A DNA stretch of 64,000 nucleotides from Lachnospiraceae bacterium (GCA_022769625.1 JALEJP010000022.1:207228-271227); one strand, 5' to 3'. Positions 1-7,387 are shown, counted from the stretch's first letter. Translations and numbers: made by a program. The notes: generated by a model from the letters alone, not told the origin.

Positions 1-128
1 AGCATGTCCCGATGATGTGTGAACAGCTGTATGATCTGGCAATGCTCAGTCACAAACCGCTGGCACCGGAAGAAATGACAAAATTCATCGCAAGAAGCAA
101 CGAAATCATGATGCTGCTGGCAAAATAA
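1..128 (+). CDS. C-terminal fragment, probably chaperone HtpG (Hsp90 family)
   Basis: Only the last 41 codons are inside the window, ending at a TAA at 126-128. The visible residues form a helix-rich tail with the pattern LYDLAMLSHKPL followed by a stretch ending FIARSNEIMMLLAK. This resembles the C-terminal dimerisation helices of bacterial HtpG, where a run like LLDQALLAERG is followed by FIRRMNQLL. If correct, this is the end of an ATP-dependent cytosolic chaperone that works as a dimer. The assignment rests on a short pattern match remembered from the family, so another helical C-terminus is possible. A long hairpin with a T run follows immediately and would end this transcript. Confidence 0.45.
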   Translation, partial: HVPMMCEQLYDLAMLSHKPLAPEEMTKFIARSNEIMMLLAK

Positions 129-145
129 GTATCCAGCAGAAAAAT

Positions 146-238
146 AAACTGCCGCAGTGGACGATCTCCCCTCTGTCGCCGGCCAACTTATCGCTATCAC
201 CAGGCCGGTACAGAAAAGATGTCCTGCGGCAGTTTTTT
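146..238 (+). terminator. Very long imperfect hairpin terminator
   Basis: The outer arms AAACTGCCGCAG (146-157) and CTGCGGCAGTTT (224-235) pair and are followed by a run of six T. Inside, GGAC/GTCC, ATCT/AGAT, CTGT/ACAG and CCGGCC/GGCCGG stack in the correct order, so about 90 nt can fold as one nearly continuous rod with an 18-nt loop. It starts 18 nt after the upstream stop codon. It is probably the terminator of that gene, but it is larger than an ordinary intrinsic terminator. Confidence 0.75.
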
Positions 239-243
239 CTGTC

Positions 244-272
244 TTGCCTTTCCCGCCCCAATCTTTTATACT
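244..272 (+). promoter_or_regulatory. Promoter of the TraX-like gene
   Basis: TTGCCT (244-249), a 17-nt spacer and TATACT (267-272) match a vegetative sigma-A promoter. It lies just after the upstream terminator and about 50 nt before the start codon at 325. This is a sequence match only. Confidence 0.6.
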
Positions 273-324
273 GATTTTAAAGATTCGTTTCGATTACACG
301 GAACCAGACAGGAGTCGATATACT

Positions 325-1056
325 ATGAAAGCTTTCTCTCATTCCGTCACCGGAAGTACATTGAAAATACTGGCTGTTATCACCATGTTTTTGGATCACA
401 TTGGCGCCTGCGTTTTTGAGCATGGTCTTCTACGTATGGAAGCCATTCGTGCAGATGAGACGCTTTATTTGTTTCTGAAAAATACAGACCAGATTCTGCG
501 CCTGATCGGACGCGTTGCATTTCCTATTTTCTGTTTTCTCCTGGTGGAAGGTTTCCTGCACACCAGCAACCGGAAAAAATATGCACTGCGTCTGTTCCTT
601 TTTGCTCTGATTTCAGAAATACCCTTTGATCTGGCTATCCGCGGCTCTTTTTTTGATATCCAATATCAGAATGTTTATTTTACTCTTCTGATCGGTCTGC
701 TTGTCATGATGCTCTGTGACTATTTTCAGAAATCCTTTCCGGCACAGCTTGCCATACTGGCTGGCGGACTTCTGCTTGCACTGGCTCTTCATACAGACTA
801 CAGCTATAAAGGTGTAATGCTCATCGAGCTGCTCTATCTTTTCCGCTGCGACAGAAGAAAACAGATTGTAGCAGGTGGCTTATCTTTTTGCTGGGAGCTG
901 ACTGCTCCTCTGGCTTTTATTCCTATCTGGCATTATAATGGAAAACGCGGTCTTTCCCTTCGCTGGTTCTTCTACTGGTTCTACCCCATTCATCTGCTGC
1001 TGCTCTGGGCATTTACCACCTGTCTGCTGCCTTTGCTTACAGCCGGTATACTCTGA
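325..1056 (+). CDS. TraX family membrane protein
   Basis: This 243-residue protein begins with LKILAVITMFLDHIGA, the signature start of the TraX family, and continues as a polytopic membrane protein with about seven or eight hydrophobic segments. F-plasmid TraX acetylates pilin, but chromosomal TraX-like proteins in Firmicutes are widespread, have no known pilus link, and probably act as membrane acyltransferases of unknown substrate. I chose the ATG at 325 because AGGAG lies 10 nt upstream and the family motif follows directly; an in-frame extension to 157 would run through the upstream terminator and promoter. No conjugation genes lie nearby, so it is not evidence of a mobile element. It converges with the HAD gene downstream. 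Confidence 0.85.
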   Translation: MKAFSHSVTGSTLKILAVITMFLDHIGACVFEHGLLRMEAIRADETLYLFLKNTDQILRLIGRVAFPIFCFLLVEGFLHTSNRKKYALRLFLFALISEIPFDLAIRGSFFDIQYQNVYFTLLIGLLVMMLCDYFQKSFPAQLAILAGGLLLALALHTDYSYKGVMLIELLYLFRCDRRKQIVAGGLSFCWELTAPLAFIPIWHYNGKRGLSLRWFFYWFYPIHLLLLWAFTTCLLPLLTAGIL

Positions 1057-1080
1057 CCGGCCAAAAGATACGATGAAAAG

Positions 1081-1125
1081 AAAAAATCTCTGCGCTCCGG
1101 TCAAATGCTCACCGCAGCACAGAGA
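1081..1125 (-). terminator. Terminator of the HAD-fusion gene (minus strand)
   Basis: Arms around TCTCTG (1087-1092) and CAGAGA (1120-1125), with inner GCT/AGC and GGT/ACC pairs, are followed on the minus strand by a run of six T (plus-strand A run at 1081-1086). It lies 24 nt after the stop codon of the minus-strand gene. Confidence 0.75.
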
Positions 1126-1149
1126 CTTTATCTGTCCAACTTTTCTGTT

Positions 1150-1413
1150 TTATGCCAGAACCACCAGATATTTCCCCTCCGGAAGTTCAAAAACTTCTGC
1201 CGCTGCTTTCAGTTCATCCTCGGAAAGCTCACAGGCATCCATGCCACTTTCGTCCAGGTATTGCCGCACCTCACCGATATTGTCCAGCACTACTGCCATG
1301 TTATCCTCCAGAAATTCTTCTGCCTCCTCCGGCGTCTCTGCTACCTTCTCATCAAAAAGCTGAAGCTGATTATCCAGAAACACCTGAATGCACTCTTTTC
1401 CAAACTCTGCCAT
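1150..1413 (-). CDS. Likely independently translated 87-residue product nested in the HAD fusion
   Basis: An in-frame ATG at 1413 is preceded by AAAGGAGGAAGGAGCATAAT, a near-perfect Shine-Dalgarno at good spacing. Translation from here gives an 87-residue acidic protein starting MAEFGKECIQVFL and ending GKYLVVLA. I recall similar proteins of this size as free-standing genes in related bacteria, but could not check this. The simplest reading is that two adjacent genes lost the stop codon between them, so the cell may make both the fusion and the short protein. The function of the small protein is unknown to me; the glyoxalase label used for relatives is weakly supported. Confidence 0.55.
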   Translation of the reverse strand: MAEFGKECIQVFLDNQLQLFDEKVAETPEEAEEFLEDNMAVVLDNIGEVRQYLDESGMDACELSEDELKAAAEVFELPEGKYLVVLA

Positions 1414-2238
1414 ATTATGCTCCTTCCTCCTTTTTCCTGCTTCCAATCGTCCCAGAAGCTCCTCAAGCGCCAGGATAACTCCCTTATCCCGATAACTGCC
1501 CACAATATATTTTGCCGCATCTTTCACTGCTGTTCTGGCAGTCTCCACTGCACAGCTCTCTCCGGCTGCCTGAATCATGCCGATATCATTGTGATTGTCC
1601 CCGAAGGCCAGTGTCTCCTGCGGTGTAATACCAAAATACTGCTGCAGAAACTTCAGCGCTGTTCCCTTATCCGTACCGGGATTCATAAAATCAATCCACG
1701 GAATCCCAGCTACCGCCACGTTCAGTCTGTCCTGCCATTTATACGTCATCTCTTCTGCAAATTCACGGATCCCTTCCTCATGATAAACGGATATCTTGAT
1801 CACCTTCAGCAAATCGGAATCCTCATCCTCCGCAAACACCATATCGTTGTGATAACTCTCCACCATAAGCCTGCGGTAGTTTTCATCATACCCACCGGTG
1901 GAATGCATGGCGCCTGTAGTGGACATGGTCAGGTAGCAGTTCGGAAATCTCTTCACATAGGTCTGCATCTCCTTCACAATCTTTTTATCGATTACCGATG
2001 CATACAGTTCTTCATTGCGATATACTACGTTGGATCCATTCTCACTGATAAATATAATTTTGTCTGCCACAGGTAAAAACAATTTTCGAAGTCCCCGGTA
2101 CTGTCTTCCGCTTGCCGCCGCAAATAAGATTCCATGGTCATACAGTTTCTCAATAATCGCGAACAGTTCTCCGGGAAGCTCCCCGCTTCCTTCCTCCACC
2201 AGGGTTCCGTCAATATCTGACGCAATCAGCTTAATCAT
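1150..2238 (-). CDS. Cof-type HAD-IIB phosphatase fused to a small C-terminal acidic domain
   Basis: Residues 1-265 are a typical Cof/YidA-type sugar or nucleotide phosphatase of the HAD superfamily: the nucleophile motif DIDGTL is at residues 8-13, SENGSN marks the substrate-cap region, and FGDNHNDIGM near residue 218 is the metal-binding motif IV. The usual family length is about 265 residues. Here the frame stays open for roughly 90 more residues, which form a separate acidic domain like a small stand-alone Firmicutes protein often labelled glyoxalase-like. The linker between the two parts (KRRKEHN) is the translation of a strong ribosome binding site. GGAGG lies upstream of the ATG at 2238. 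Substrate unknown. The gene is followed by a terminator and preceded by a palindromic repeat. Confidence 0.88.
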   Translation of the reverse strand: MIKLIASDIDGTLVEEGSGELPGELFAIIEKLYDHGILFAAASGRQYRGLRKLFLPVADKIIFISENGSNVVYRNEELYASVIDKKIVKEMQTYVKRFPNCYLTMSTTGAMHSTGGYDENYRRLMVESYHNDMVFAEDEDSDLLKVIKISVYHEEGIREFAEEMTYKWQDRLNVAVAGIPWIDFMNPGTDKGTALKFLQQYFGITPQETLAFGDNHNDIGMIQAAGESCAVETARTAVKDAAKYIVGSYRDKGVILALEELLGRLEAGKRRKEHNMAEFGKECIQVFLDNQLQLFDEKVAETPEEAEEFLEDNMAVVLDNIGEVRQYLDESGMDACELSEDELKAAAEVFELPEGKYLVVLA

Positions 2239-2258
2239 GTCTCATTCCTCCATTAAAT

Positions 2259-2327
2259 GATACCAGGGTAAAAGGTCATGTTTTTTCATGCTTGCATGAA
2301 AAAGCATGACTTTTAGTCCCTTGGCTC
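2259..2327. repeat. Palindromic repeat element, copy A
   Basis: An imperfect palindrome of about 70 bp. The core GTCATG...CATGAC closes over TTTTTCATGC-TT-GCATGAAAAA, giving a stem of about 17 bp, and the flanks CCAGGGTAAAAG and CTTTTAGTCCCTTGG extend the pairing. A second copy with the same order of motifs lies at 15562-15628. The right end overlaps the 3' end of the HAD gene at 2313-2987 and provides its last codons and stop. It sits between two minus-strand HAD genes and could also act as a hairpin terminator or RNA-stabilising element. Confidence 0.75.
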
Positions 2328-2987
2328 ATTAATTGTCTCAAGCACGGAAATCAGTTCCAAAGGCTTTTCAATCACAAACTCGCTTCCATTCTCCACAAGC
2401 TCCTGTCTGTCCCGAAAACCCCACAGAACGCCTACCGGATGCATGTGGGCTGCATTTCCTGTCTGCATGTCCGTATTGGTATCTCCCACGTACAGACACT
2501 CCTCTGGGCGCACTCCAAATGCGTCTGCAAGAGCCAGAGCGCCGTCCGGCGCAGGCTTCCTTCGAATCGCCTCGGTCTGTCCCTGTATCCGGTCAAAATA
2601 ACCTTTCCCGAAAAGACTCTCCACCACATTCACTGACTGTACATGGGGCTTATTGGAAAGTACCGCAATGCGGATTCCCCGTCGCTTCAGTTCGGAAAGC
2701 ATCTCGCAGATTCCGTCAAAGGGTTTTACATGGTACATACAGTCCTTTGCAAAGTATTCTTTATAAACAGCACGGAGCCTTTCGAACTGCTTCCCCTCCA
2801 CATCCCCTGCATCCCTCAGGCAACGGCGGATCAGCTCATCCACACCGTCACCCGCATAATATTTGTAACGCGCAACGGGAAACGGTGGATATCCCAAATC
2901 TGCAAGTGCCCTGTTTCCGCTGTAGGCAATGGATTCCACGGTATCTCCAAGTGTACCATCCAGATCAAAAATTGCTGCTTTTATCAT
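2313..2987 (-). CDS. HAD hydrolase, phosphoglycolate-phosphatase-like
   Basis: The 224-residue protein has the HAD motifs in order: FDLDGTLGDT near the N-terminus (nucleophile Asp), VLSNKP (motif II) in the middle, a conserved Lys in RRKPAP, and YVGDTNTDMQ (motif IV). The four-helix cap inserted between motif I and II is typical of the Gph/PgpB-like subfamily. Cytosolic phosphomonoesterase; the real substrate cannot be read from the sequence. I take the ATG at 2987, since AGAGGAG lies 10 nt upstream; a GTG three codons earlier is possible. The last codons (EPRD and stop) fall inside palindromic repeat copy A, so the natural C-terminus may have been altered by the repeat. Confidence 0.85.
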   Translation of the reverse strand: MIKAAIFDLDGTLGDTVESIAYSGNRALADLGYPPFPVARYKYYAGDGVDELIRRCLRDAGDVEGKQFERLRAVYKEYFAKDCMYHVKPFDGICEMLSELKRRGIRIAVLSNKPHVQSVNVVESLFGKGYFDRIQGQTEAIRRKPAPDGALALADAFGVRPEECLYVGDTNTDMQTGNAAHMHPVGVLWGFRDRQELVENGSEFVIEKPLELISVLETINEPRD

Positions 2988-3058
2988 AATCGTCACTCCT
3001 CTTTCGTTAGCCAGGCAGAATTACTGCCACATAAGCATAGCATGAAACCGGCAGTGCG

Positions 3059-3682
3059 TCAATCTATGCCTTTACCACCATCAGAAATCCCGGCTGCCTG
3101 CTCACACATAATGTCCACAAACTGGCTGCCGCAGTGCTCCACCTCTGCAAGCACCAGCCGGATACTTTCCGGACTGGTATACCAGTTTTCCCGTCCAATC
3201 CCCCTTGTTTCCACCGGAGATACACAGAATTTCGTATCCGGAAACAAAAGCTGATAGTACATCAGACATCTTCTGGCATGATATGCCTGGCAGGACAATA
3301 TTGCTGTTTTCACCGGTATCTTTTTCTCATCCAGAAGTTTTTTCGTATAAATGGCATTCTGATACGTGTAGGCGGCCTCCTTTTCCTGCAGGATTGCTTC
3401 CTCCGGGACCCCCTCATCCAGCAGGATCTGTTTCAGAAAATCGCTTTCTGTCTCAAATTTCCTTCCCTTATATTTATCCGGTGATTGTACCTCCCCAAAC
3501 GCTCCAAGGACAATGCTGTACTTACCGGAAGGTACCACAAGGGGTGCCGCTCCTTCCCGGTAAAGCCATGCCGCATGCACCGCGATCTCCCCGTACAGAC
3601 CGCCCGGAATAAAGATCGCGTCTGCTTTCTGAAGTCTGTCACTGACAAAAATAAAATCCGTCAGATAATCATAATATTTCAT
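3059..3682 (-). CDS. YdcF/SanA family protein (DUF218)
   Basis: This 207-residue protein contains the ADAIFIPGG start of the DUF218 fold and the conserved YTYQNA segment typical of YdcF. Members of the family have a Rossmann-like fold; SanA and ElyC relatives affect the envelope, while YdcF binds S-adenosylmethionine in vitro. No signal peptide is seen, so it is probably cytosolic. The ATG at 3682 is chosen because AGAGGA lies at correct spacing; an earlier in-frame ATG at 3718 overlaps the divergent azlC promoter. It is transcribed divergently from azlCD. Function is not known. Confidence 0.8.
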   Translation of the reverse strand: MKYYDYLTDFIFVSDRLQKADAIFIPGGLYGEIAVHAAWLYREGAAPLVVPSGKYSIVLGAFGEVQSPDKYKGRKFETESDFLKQILLDEGVPEEAILQEKEAAYTYQNAIYTKKLLDEKKIPVKTAILSCQAYHARRCLMYYQLLFPDTKFCVSPVETRGIGRENWYTSPESIRLVLAEVEHCGSQFVDIMCEQAAGISDGGKGID

Positions 3683-3711
3683 AAAATCCTCTTTTCTCCT
3701 GTCAACGGCTT

Positions 3712-3740
3712 TTGACATATTTCTCCACCCATGCTATACT
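3712..3740 (+). promoter_or_regulatory. Strong sigma-A promoter of azlCD
   Basis: A perfect TTGACA (3712-3717), a 17-nt spacer and TATACT (3735-3740). It is followed by AAGGAGG at 3758-3764. No obvious leader structure or operator is seen between the promoter and the gene. Confidence 0.85.
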
Positions 3741-3772
3741 AAAATGCGACACATTTCAAGGAGGAAATGAAA

Positions 3773-4510
3773 ATGAAACGCAAAGCATTTCTGTCCGCCT
3801 TTCCTCACACGTTACCGGTTATGGCGGGCTATCTTTTTCTTGGCATGGGCTTTGGGATACTGCTTGAGAGCAATGGTTATTCTTTTCTCTGGGCTTTTTT
3901 CATGGCCATCATCATTTATGCCGGCTCCATGCAGTATGTGGCCATCGACCTGCTTGCAAGCGGTGCCAGCCTGATTGCAACAGCTGTCATGACCGTGATG
4001 ATCCAGATCCGTCACCTTTTTTACGGACTCTCCATTATTGACAAATATAAAAATACAGGAAAGAAAAAAATCCTGCTGATTCATGAACTTACCGATGAAA
4101 CCTATTCCCTGGTAGCCACCACAACCGTACCGGAAGGTGTAGACAAAGGCTGGTTTTACTTCTTTATATCCATTCTGGACCACAGCTACTGGATCATCGG
4201 CTGTACGCTTGGCGCCCTCTTTGGTTCCATGGTAAACTTTAACACCAAAGGTGTTGATTTTGTCATGACAGCACTTTTTATTGTGATCTTTACCGATCAG
4301 TGGCTCAGCACGAAAAATCACATTCCGGCAGTCATCGGCGTGATCTGTTCCCTTATCTGCCTGATTTTTTTTGGTCCGGATCATTTTATTATTCCTGCCA
4401 TGCTGTCCATTCTGATCATCCTGACGCTGCTTCAGAAGCGTCTTGACCCAAAGGAAACCAAAAATCCTGATGAGATCTCTGTGCAGAAAGGGGATGAGAT
4501 ACATGCGTAG
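3773..4510 (+). CDS. azlC: AzlC-type branched-chain amino acid exporter, large subunit
   Basis: The 245-residue membrane protein carries family features such as FLGMGFG, the AGSMQYVA segment and the IRHLFYGLS motif followed by HELTDETYSL, all diagnostic of AzlC (LIV-E family). With AzlD it exports leucine, isoleucine, valine and analogues. About six or seven hydrophobic helices are visible. Of two ATGs (3767 and 3773), the second is 8 nt from AAGGAGG and is favoured; the first is only 2 nt away. It overlaps azlD by 8 nt, which suggests translational coupling. A strong promoter lies directly upstream. Confidence 0.93.
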   Translation: MKRKAFLSAFPHTLPVMAGYLFLGMGFGILLESNGYSFLWAFFMAIIIYAGSMQYVAIDLLASGASLIATAVMTVMIQIRHLFYGLSIIDKYKNTGKKKILLIHELTDETYSLVATTTVPEGVDKGWFYFFISILDHSYWIIGCTLGALFGSMVNFNTKGVDFVMTALFIVIFTDQWLSTKNHIPAVIGVICSLICLIFFGPDHFIIPAMLSILIILTLLQKRLDPKETKNPDEISVQKGDEIHA

Positions 4511-4841
4511 TATACCGGATTCACAGGCAGTTGCCATGATCTTTATCATGGCTGCAGTCACCTTTTTTATCCGCGGCCTCCCTTTCCTGCTGTTTTCCGG
4601 AAAGTCAAAAACCCCTTCCTACATCACTTACCTTGGAAAAGTGCTTCCTTATGCAATCATTGGCATGCTGGTGGTCTATTGCCTGAAAAATGTTTCCGTA
4701 CTGACCACCCCCTTCGGCCTTCCCGAGTTGATTGCAGGTGTGGCAATTGTACTGATTCATGTCTGGAAACGAAACACCCTGCTCAGCATCGGCGGCGGTA
4801 CACTTTTCTATATGTTTCTGGTACAGGTTATTTTCAAATAG
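4503..4841 (+). CDS. azlD: AzlD-type branched-chain amino acid exporter, small subunit
   Basis: A 112-residue protein with about four membrane helices and the AzlD pattern: an early FFIRGLPFLLFS, then LGKVLPYAIIGMLVVYCL and a C-terminal NTLLSIGGGTLFYM. It is the obligate partner of AzlC in exporting branched-chain amino acids. The start ATG at 4503 lies inside the last codons of azlC, with AAAGGGGATGA just upstream, so translation is probably coupled. It is the last gene of the two-gene operon. Confidence 0.92.
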   Translation: MRSIPDSQAVAMIFIMAAVTFFIRGLPFLLFSGKSKTPSYITYLGKVLPYAIIGMLVVYCLKNVSVLTTPFGLPELIAGVAIVLIHVWKRNTLLSIGGGTLFYMFLVQVIFK

Positions 4842-4870
4842 CAGAAAGAAAATACCCCTTTTCTTTTTGC
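4841..4870 (+). terminator. Weak A/T-rich hairpin after azlD
   Basis: GCAGAAAGAAAA (4841-4852) can pair with TTTTCTTTTTGC (4859-4870) with one mismatch. It overlaps the end of azlD and could be a weak terminator. The stem is mostly A-T pairs, so the call is tentative. Confidence 0.3.
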
Positions 4871-4934
4871 CCTAAAAGTATTACAATAGAGTATACGAAA
4901 AGGAATGAATCTGAGATTGGAAAGGAGCAAAGCT

Positions 4935-5318
4935 ATGTCAAAAAAATATGGCAAATTACTGTTCGGCGCAGCTGTTCTGGGCGCAGCCGCAGGTGCAGGA
5001 CTTGCATATCTGAGCAGATATAAAAAAGAAAAAGAGAACTGGGAAGACGATTTTGAGGACTTCGAGGATGATTTCCAGGACGACGAGGATGACAAAGAGG
5101 ATACCGAATCCACCGCTTCCGCCAGAGAGTACGTAACCATTCCAAAAGCATCGGAGCATGAGACATCGGAAGAAGAATCGCCGGTTTCTGATGCAGAAAC
5201 CAGGAAGGATACAGACGATGCGAAAGAAACAGAGGATGTTGAAGAGGATACCGTACCTGACGCTGAACCCGCCGATGACGGCAGTAAAACAGCGGAATCC
5301 GACGAAAAGACTGAATAG
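4935..5318 (+). CDS. Small acidic membrane-anchored protein, unknown function
   Basis: This 127-residue protein starts with one hydrophobic helix containing small residues (FGAAVLGAAAGAGLAYL, residues 9-25), followed by a short basic stretch (RYKKEK) and then about 95 residues very rich in Asp and Glu, with many Ser/Thr. The basic patch after the helix suggests that the acidic tail stays in the cytoplasm. I do not recognise a domain; similar small anchored acidic proteins are common in Lachnospiraceae. AAAGGAG precedes the ATG at 4935. It is a single gene ending at a strong bidirectional terminator. Confidence 0.75.
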   Translation: MSKKYGKLLFGAAVLGAAAGAGLAYLSRYKKEKENWEDDFEDFEDDFQDDEDDKEDTESTASAREYVTIPKASEHETSEEESPVSDAETRKDTDDAKETEDVEEDTVPDAEPADDGSKTAESDEKTE

Positions 5319-5340
5319 TCTGGAGAATGCATAAGATAAG

Positions 5341-5413
5341 AGCTGCCATACAGCCCGTATCTGCCCGGATTTTTATATCCGAACAGAATACGCTGTATGG
5401 CAGCTCCTTTTTA
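5341..5413. terminator. Bidirectional terminator between convergent genes
   Basis: AGCTGCCATACAGC (5341-5354) pairs perfectly with GCTGTATGGCAGCT (5392-5405), followed by CCTTTTT on the plus strand. The loop holds a second small hairpin, CGGAT/ATCCG. It lies between the acidic-protein gene (plus) and the secreted-protein gene (minus). Confidence 0.85.
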
Positions 5414-5469
5414 TCCTGCTTTTCTGACTGTATTCTCCACAACAGGAGATTTAAGACGCAGACTCTCCG

Positions 5470-7323
5470 TTATTTTGTAACTTTGATCGTAACCGTACCC
5501 TTTGTTCCGTCTTCCGCTGTCACGGTGACTGCAAACTGTGCCTGAGTTTCATTTTCGTCAACAGTAACCAGACCATCCTGTGTCACTGTCGTACCTTCCG
5601 CAACATCTCCGAAGATTTCCCATGTAACATCAACCGGTTCATCATTCAAAGTTGCTTCAAACTGCTGTGAATCCCCAAGTGCCACATTCCACTCAAATTT
5701 TCCTTTGTAAGGACTCACCGTAATACCGGTCCATCCTTCCTCAACACCTTTCTGCCATGCCCATTTCTCATTGGTGATCCAGTTGGAGGTATTCCACGGA
5801 ATCACGTATCCAGGTGCCGCTTTCAGTTCCGGATCACACTGCATCGGTGTCAAAAGACTTCCCCCCGCATTGATACCATCATTCCATCCAGGATAATACT
5901 GTTTCAGTGTAACGGTTTCACCATCTACGATTTTTTCCACTTCTTTCAATACGGTACGTGTGGTAACATATACGGTATTGCCCACAAGCTGCGGATTTCT
6001 GTCCTGCTCACCGCTTGCATCAAATAATTTTGCTTCTGCGGCATCCAGGGTCAGACTTCCGTTTCCATCCTCATCCTCTGCATAATACAGCTTCTGGCCA
6101 TCCTGCTCCAGGCGCAACAGATAGGACGGAGCACCGAAAATCTGTCTCCAGTCTGTCAGGTTTGCAAGTCCGTAAAAGCTGTAAGCCGTCACGGTACCGT
6201 CAATTGTGGTTCCACCGCCGCCCTGCTGTGCTTCATAAACATAAACACTTCCGATGTCATACGTCTTCTCCGCTTTGGCCTTGCCTTTGTTGACAGAGAT
6301 CGTCATCTTCGTATATATCGGCGTAAATGCCCAGTTCTGATAAATCAAAGCAATCTGCGTTTCATCCTTCTCTGAGTTAACCTTGAAATCCTTGTCTGCC
6401 GTAAGTCTGCGTTCATCTCCCCGGTCATTTTTCAAAGTGATGCTCACATCTTTGCTTTTTACGGATGATGCATTTACCTTTGCAGGCCAGGTGATATAGA
6501 AATCGTCTGCATAATTGTCACACAGGATTGGCATTTCGCCATCGCCGATCCAGGTCCATACCGGATCTTTGCTTGCTTTTGGTGCATCGGTCCGGTCAGA
6601 AAGAGCAACAAATTCTGCCTCAATGGCCGGTGTGCCGTTTTCCGTATAAAGGCTGATGGCATCTGAAGTATAATTATAACCATAAATCAGAATATGCACC
6701 TTAAACTCCTGGCTGGCAATTTCTTTTCCATTGTAGCGGATTCCGCTTACCTTCAGGTTAAATGTATAATTGCCATGTCCATCTCCACCAAGACAACTCC
6801 ACTCGCGACCGCTGTTTGCATCTACATTAGGATACTGATCCAGATCCAGTTCAAGGTCTCCTTTGGAAAGGCGATATTCCAGTTTTCCGTTTGACCATGT
6901 ACCGGTAAGTTTTGTTGCAAGGAACTTATATTCGGATGGATAATATCCATCTCCCTCCACCAGCTCAACCTTTGCATTACTGCTGTCAATCTTTTTGTCA
7001 TCTACTGCACTTCCGTTTGGCATGGTAAGTGTCAGGACTGCCTTGCTGTCCTCCTCATAGTCAACGGTTGTGTTTAATACAGATTTCAATGTGCTTTTTC
7101 CATTGGTATAGGCACTCCCGTTCAGATTGCTGGTAACCTGAAGTACCGGAACCATTTTGCTCACTGGTTGAGAAGGTTTGCCGGGTTTTCCCTTACTGGT
7201 ACTTACGGTAACCTTCTTTGTCTGTTTCTGTGCCGCATTTACCTCTGCCGGAAATACCGTTCCTGATGCAGCCAGGACAAATGCCATACATACTGGAAGA
7301 ATCTTGCTAATGTTCTTTCTCAT
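5470..7323 (-). CDS. Secreted 617-residue protein of unknown function with C-terminal Ig-like domain
   Basis: A clear signal peptide (residues 1 to about 31: basic start, hydrophobic core, cleavage near VNA-AQ) begins the protein. The middle (residues about 50-530) is beta-rich, tryptophan- and tyrosine-rich and not recognised by me; it has no obvious catalytic motif. A run DEDGNGSLTLD resembles a calcium-binding EF-hand loop without the final Glu. The last 80 residues (WEIFGDV...VTVTAEDGTKGTVTIKV) look like a Big_2 Ig-like domain. No LPXTG or membrane anchor is present, so it is probably released or loosely wall-bound. GGAGG is upstream of the ATG at 7323, and an extended -10 promoter lies about 60 nt before it. 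Confidence 0.8.
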   Translation of the reverse strand: MRKNISKILPVCMAFVLAASGTVFPAEVNAAQKQTKKVTVSTSKGKPGKPSQPVSKMVPVLQVTSNLNGSAYTNGKSTLKSVLNTTVDYEEDSKAVLTLTMPNGSAVDDKKIDSSNAKVELVEGDGYYPSEYKFLATKLTGTWSNGKLEYRLSKGDLELDLDQYPNVDANSGREWSCLGGDGHGNYTFNLKVSGIRYNGKEIASQEFKVHILIYGYNYTSDAISLYTENGTPAIEAEFVALSDRTDAPKASKDPVWTWIGDGEMPILCDNYADDFYITWPAKVNASSVKSKDVSITLKNDRGDERRLTADKDFKVNSEKDETQIALIYQNWAFTPIYTKMTISVNKGKAKAEKTYDIGSVYVYEAQQGGGGTTIDGTVTAYSFYGLANLTDWRQIFGAPSYLLRLEQDGQKLYYAEDEDGNGSLTLDAAEAKLFDASGEQDRNPQLVGNTVYVTTRTVLKEVEKIVDGETVTLKQYYPGWNDGINAGGSLLTPMQCDPELKAAPGYVIPWNTSNWITNEKWAWQKGVEEGWTGITVSPYKGKFEWNVALGDSQQFEATLNDEPVDVTWEIFGDVAEGTTVTQDGLVTVDENETQAQFAVTVTAEDGTKGTVTIKVTK

Positions 7324-7378
7324 TTTCTTGCCTCCGTTTCATTCATTTTACTGTTGCTTCGCAGCTTTTGATAAGATA

Positions 7379-7387
7379 AGTATAGCA
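7379..7387 (-). promoter_or_regulatory. Extended -10 promoter of the secreted-protein gene
   Basis: On the minus strand this reads TGCTATACT, an extended -10 element (TG-N-TATACT), with no good -35 at 17 nt. It lies about 60 nt upstream of the start at 7323, in the gap left by the truncated gene upstream. Confidence 0.5.

Noticed and set aside
325..1056. TraX as a sign of a conjugative element
   Set aside because: No relaxase, type IV secretion or integrase genes are nearby, and TraX-like proteins are common chromosomal proteins in Firmicutes.
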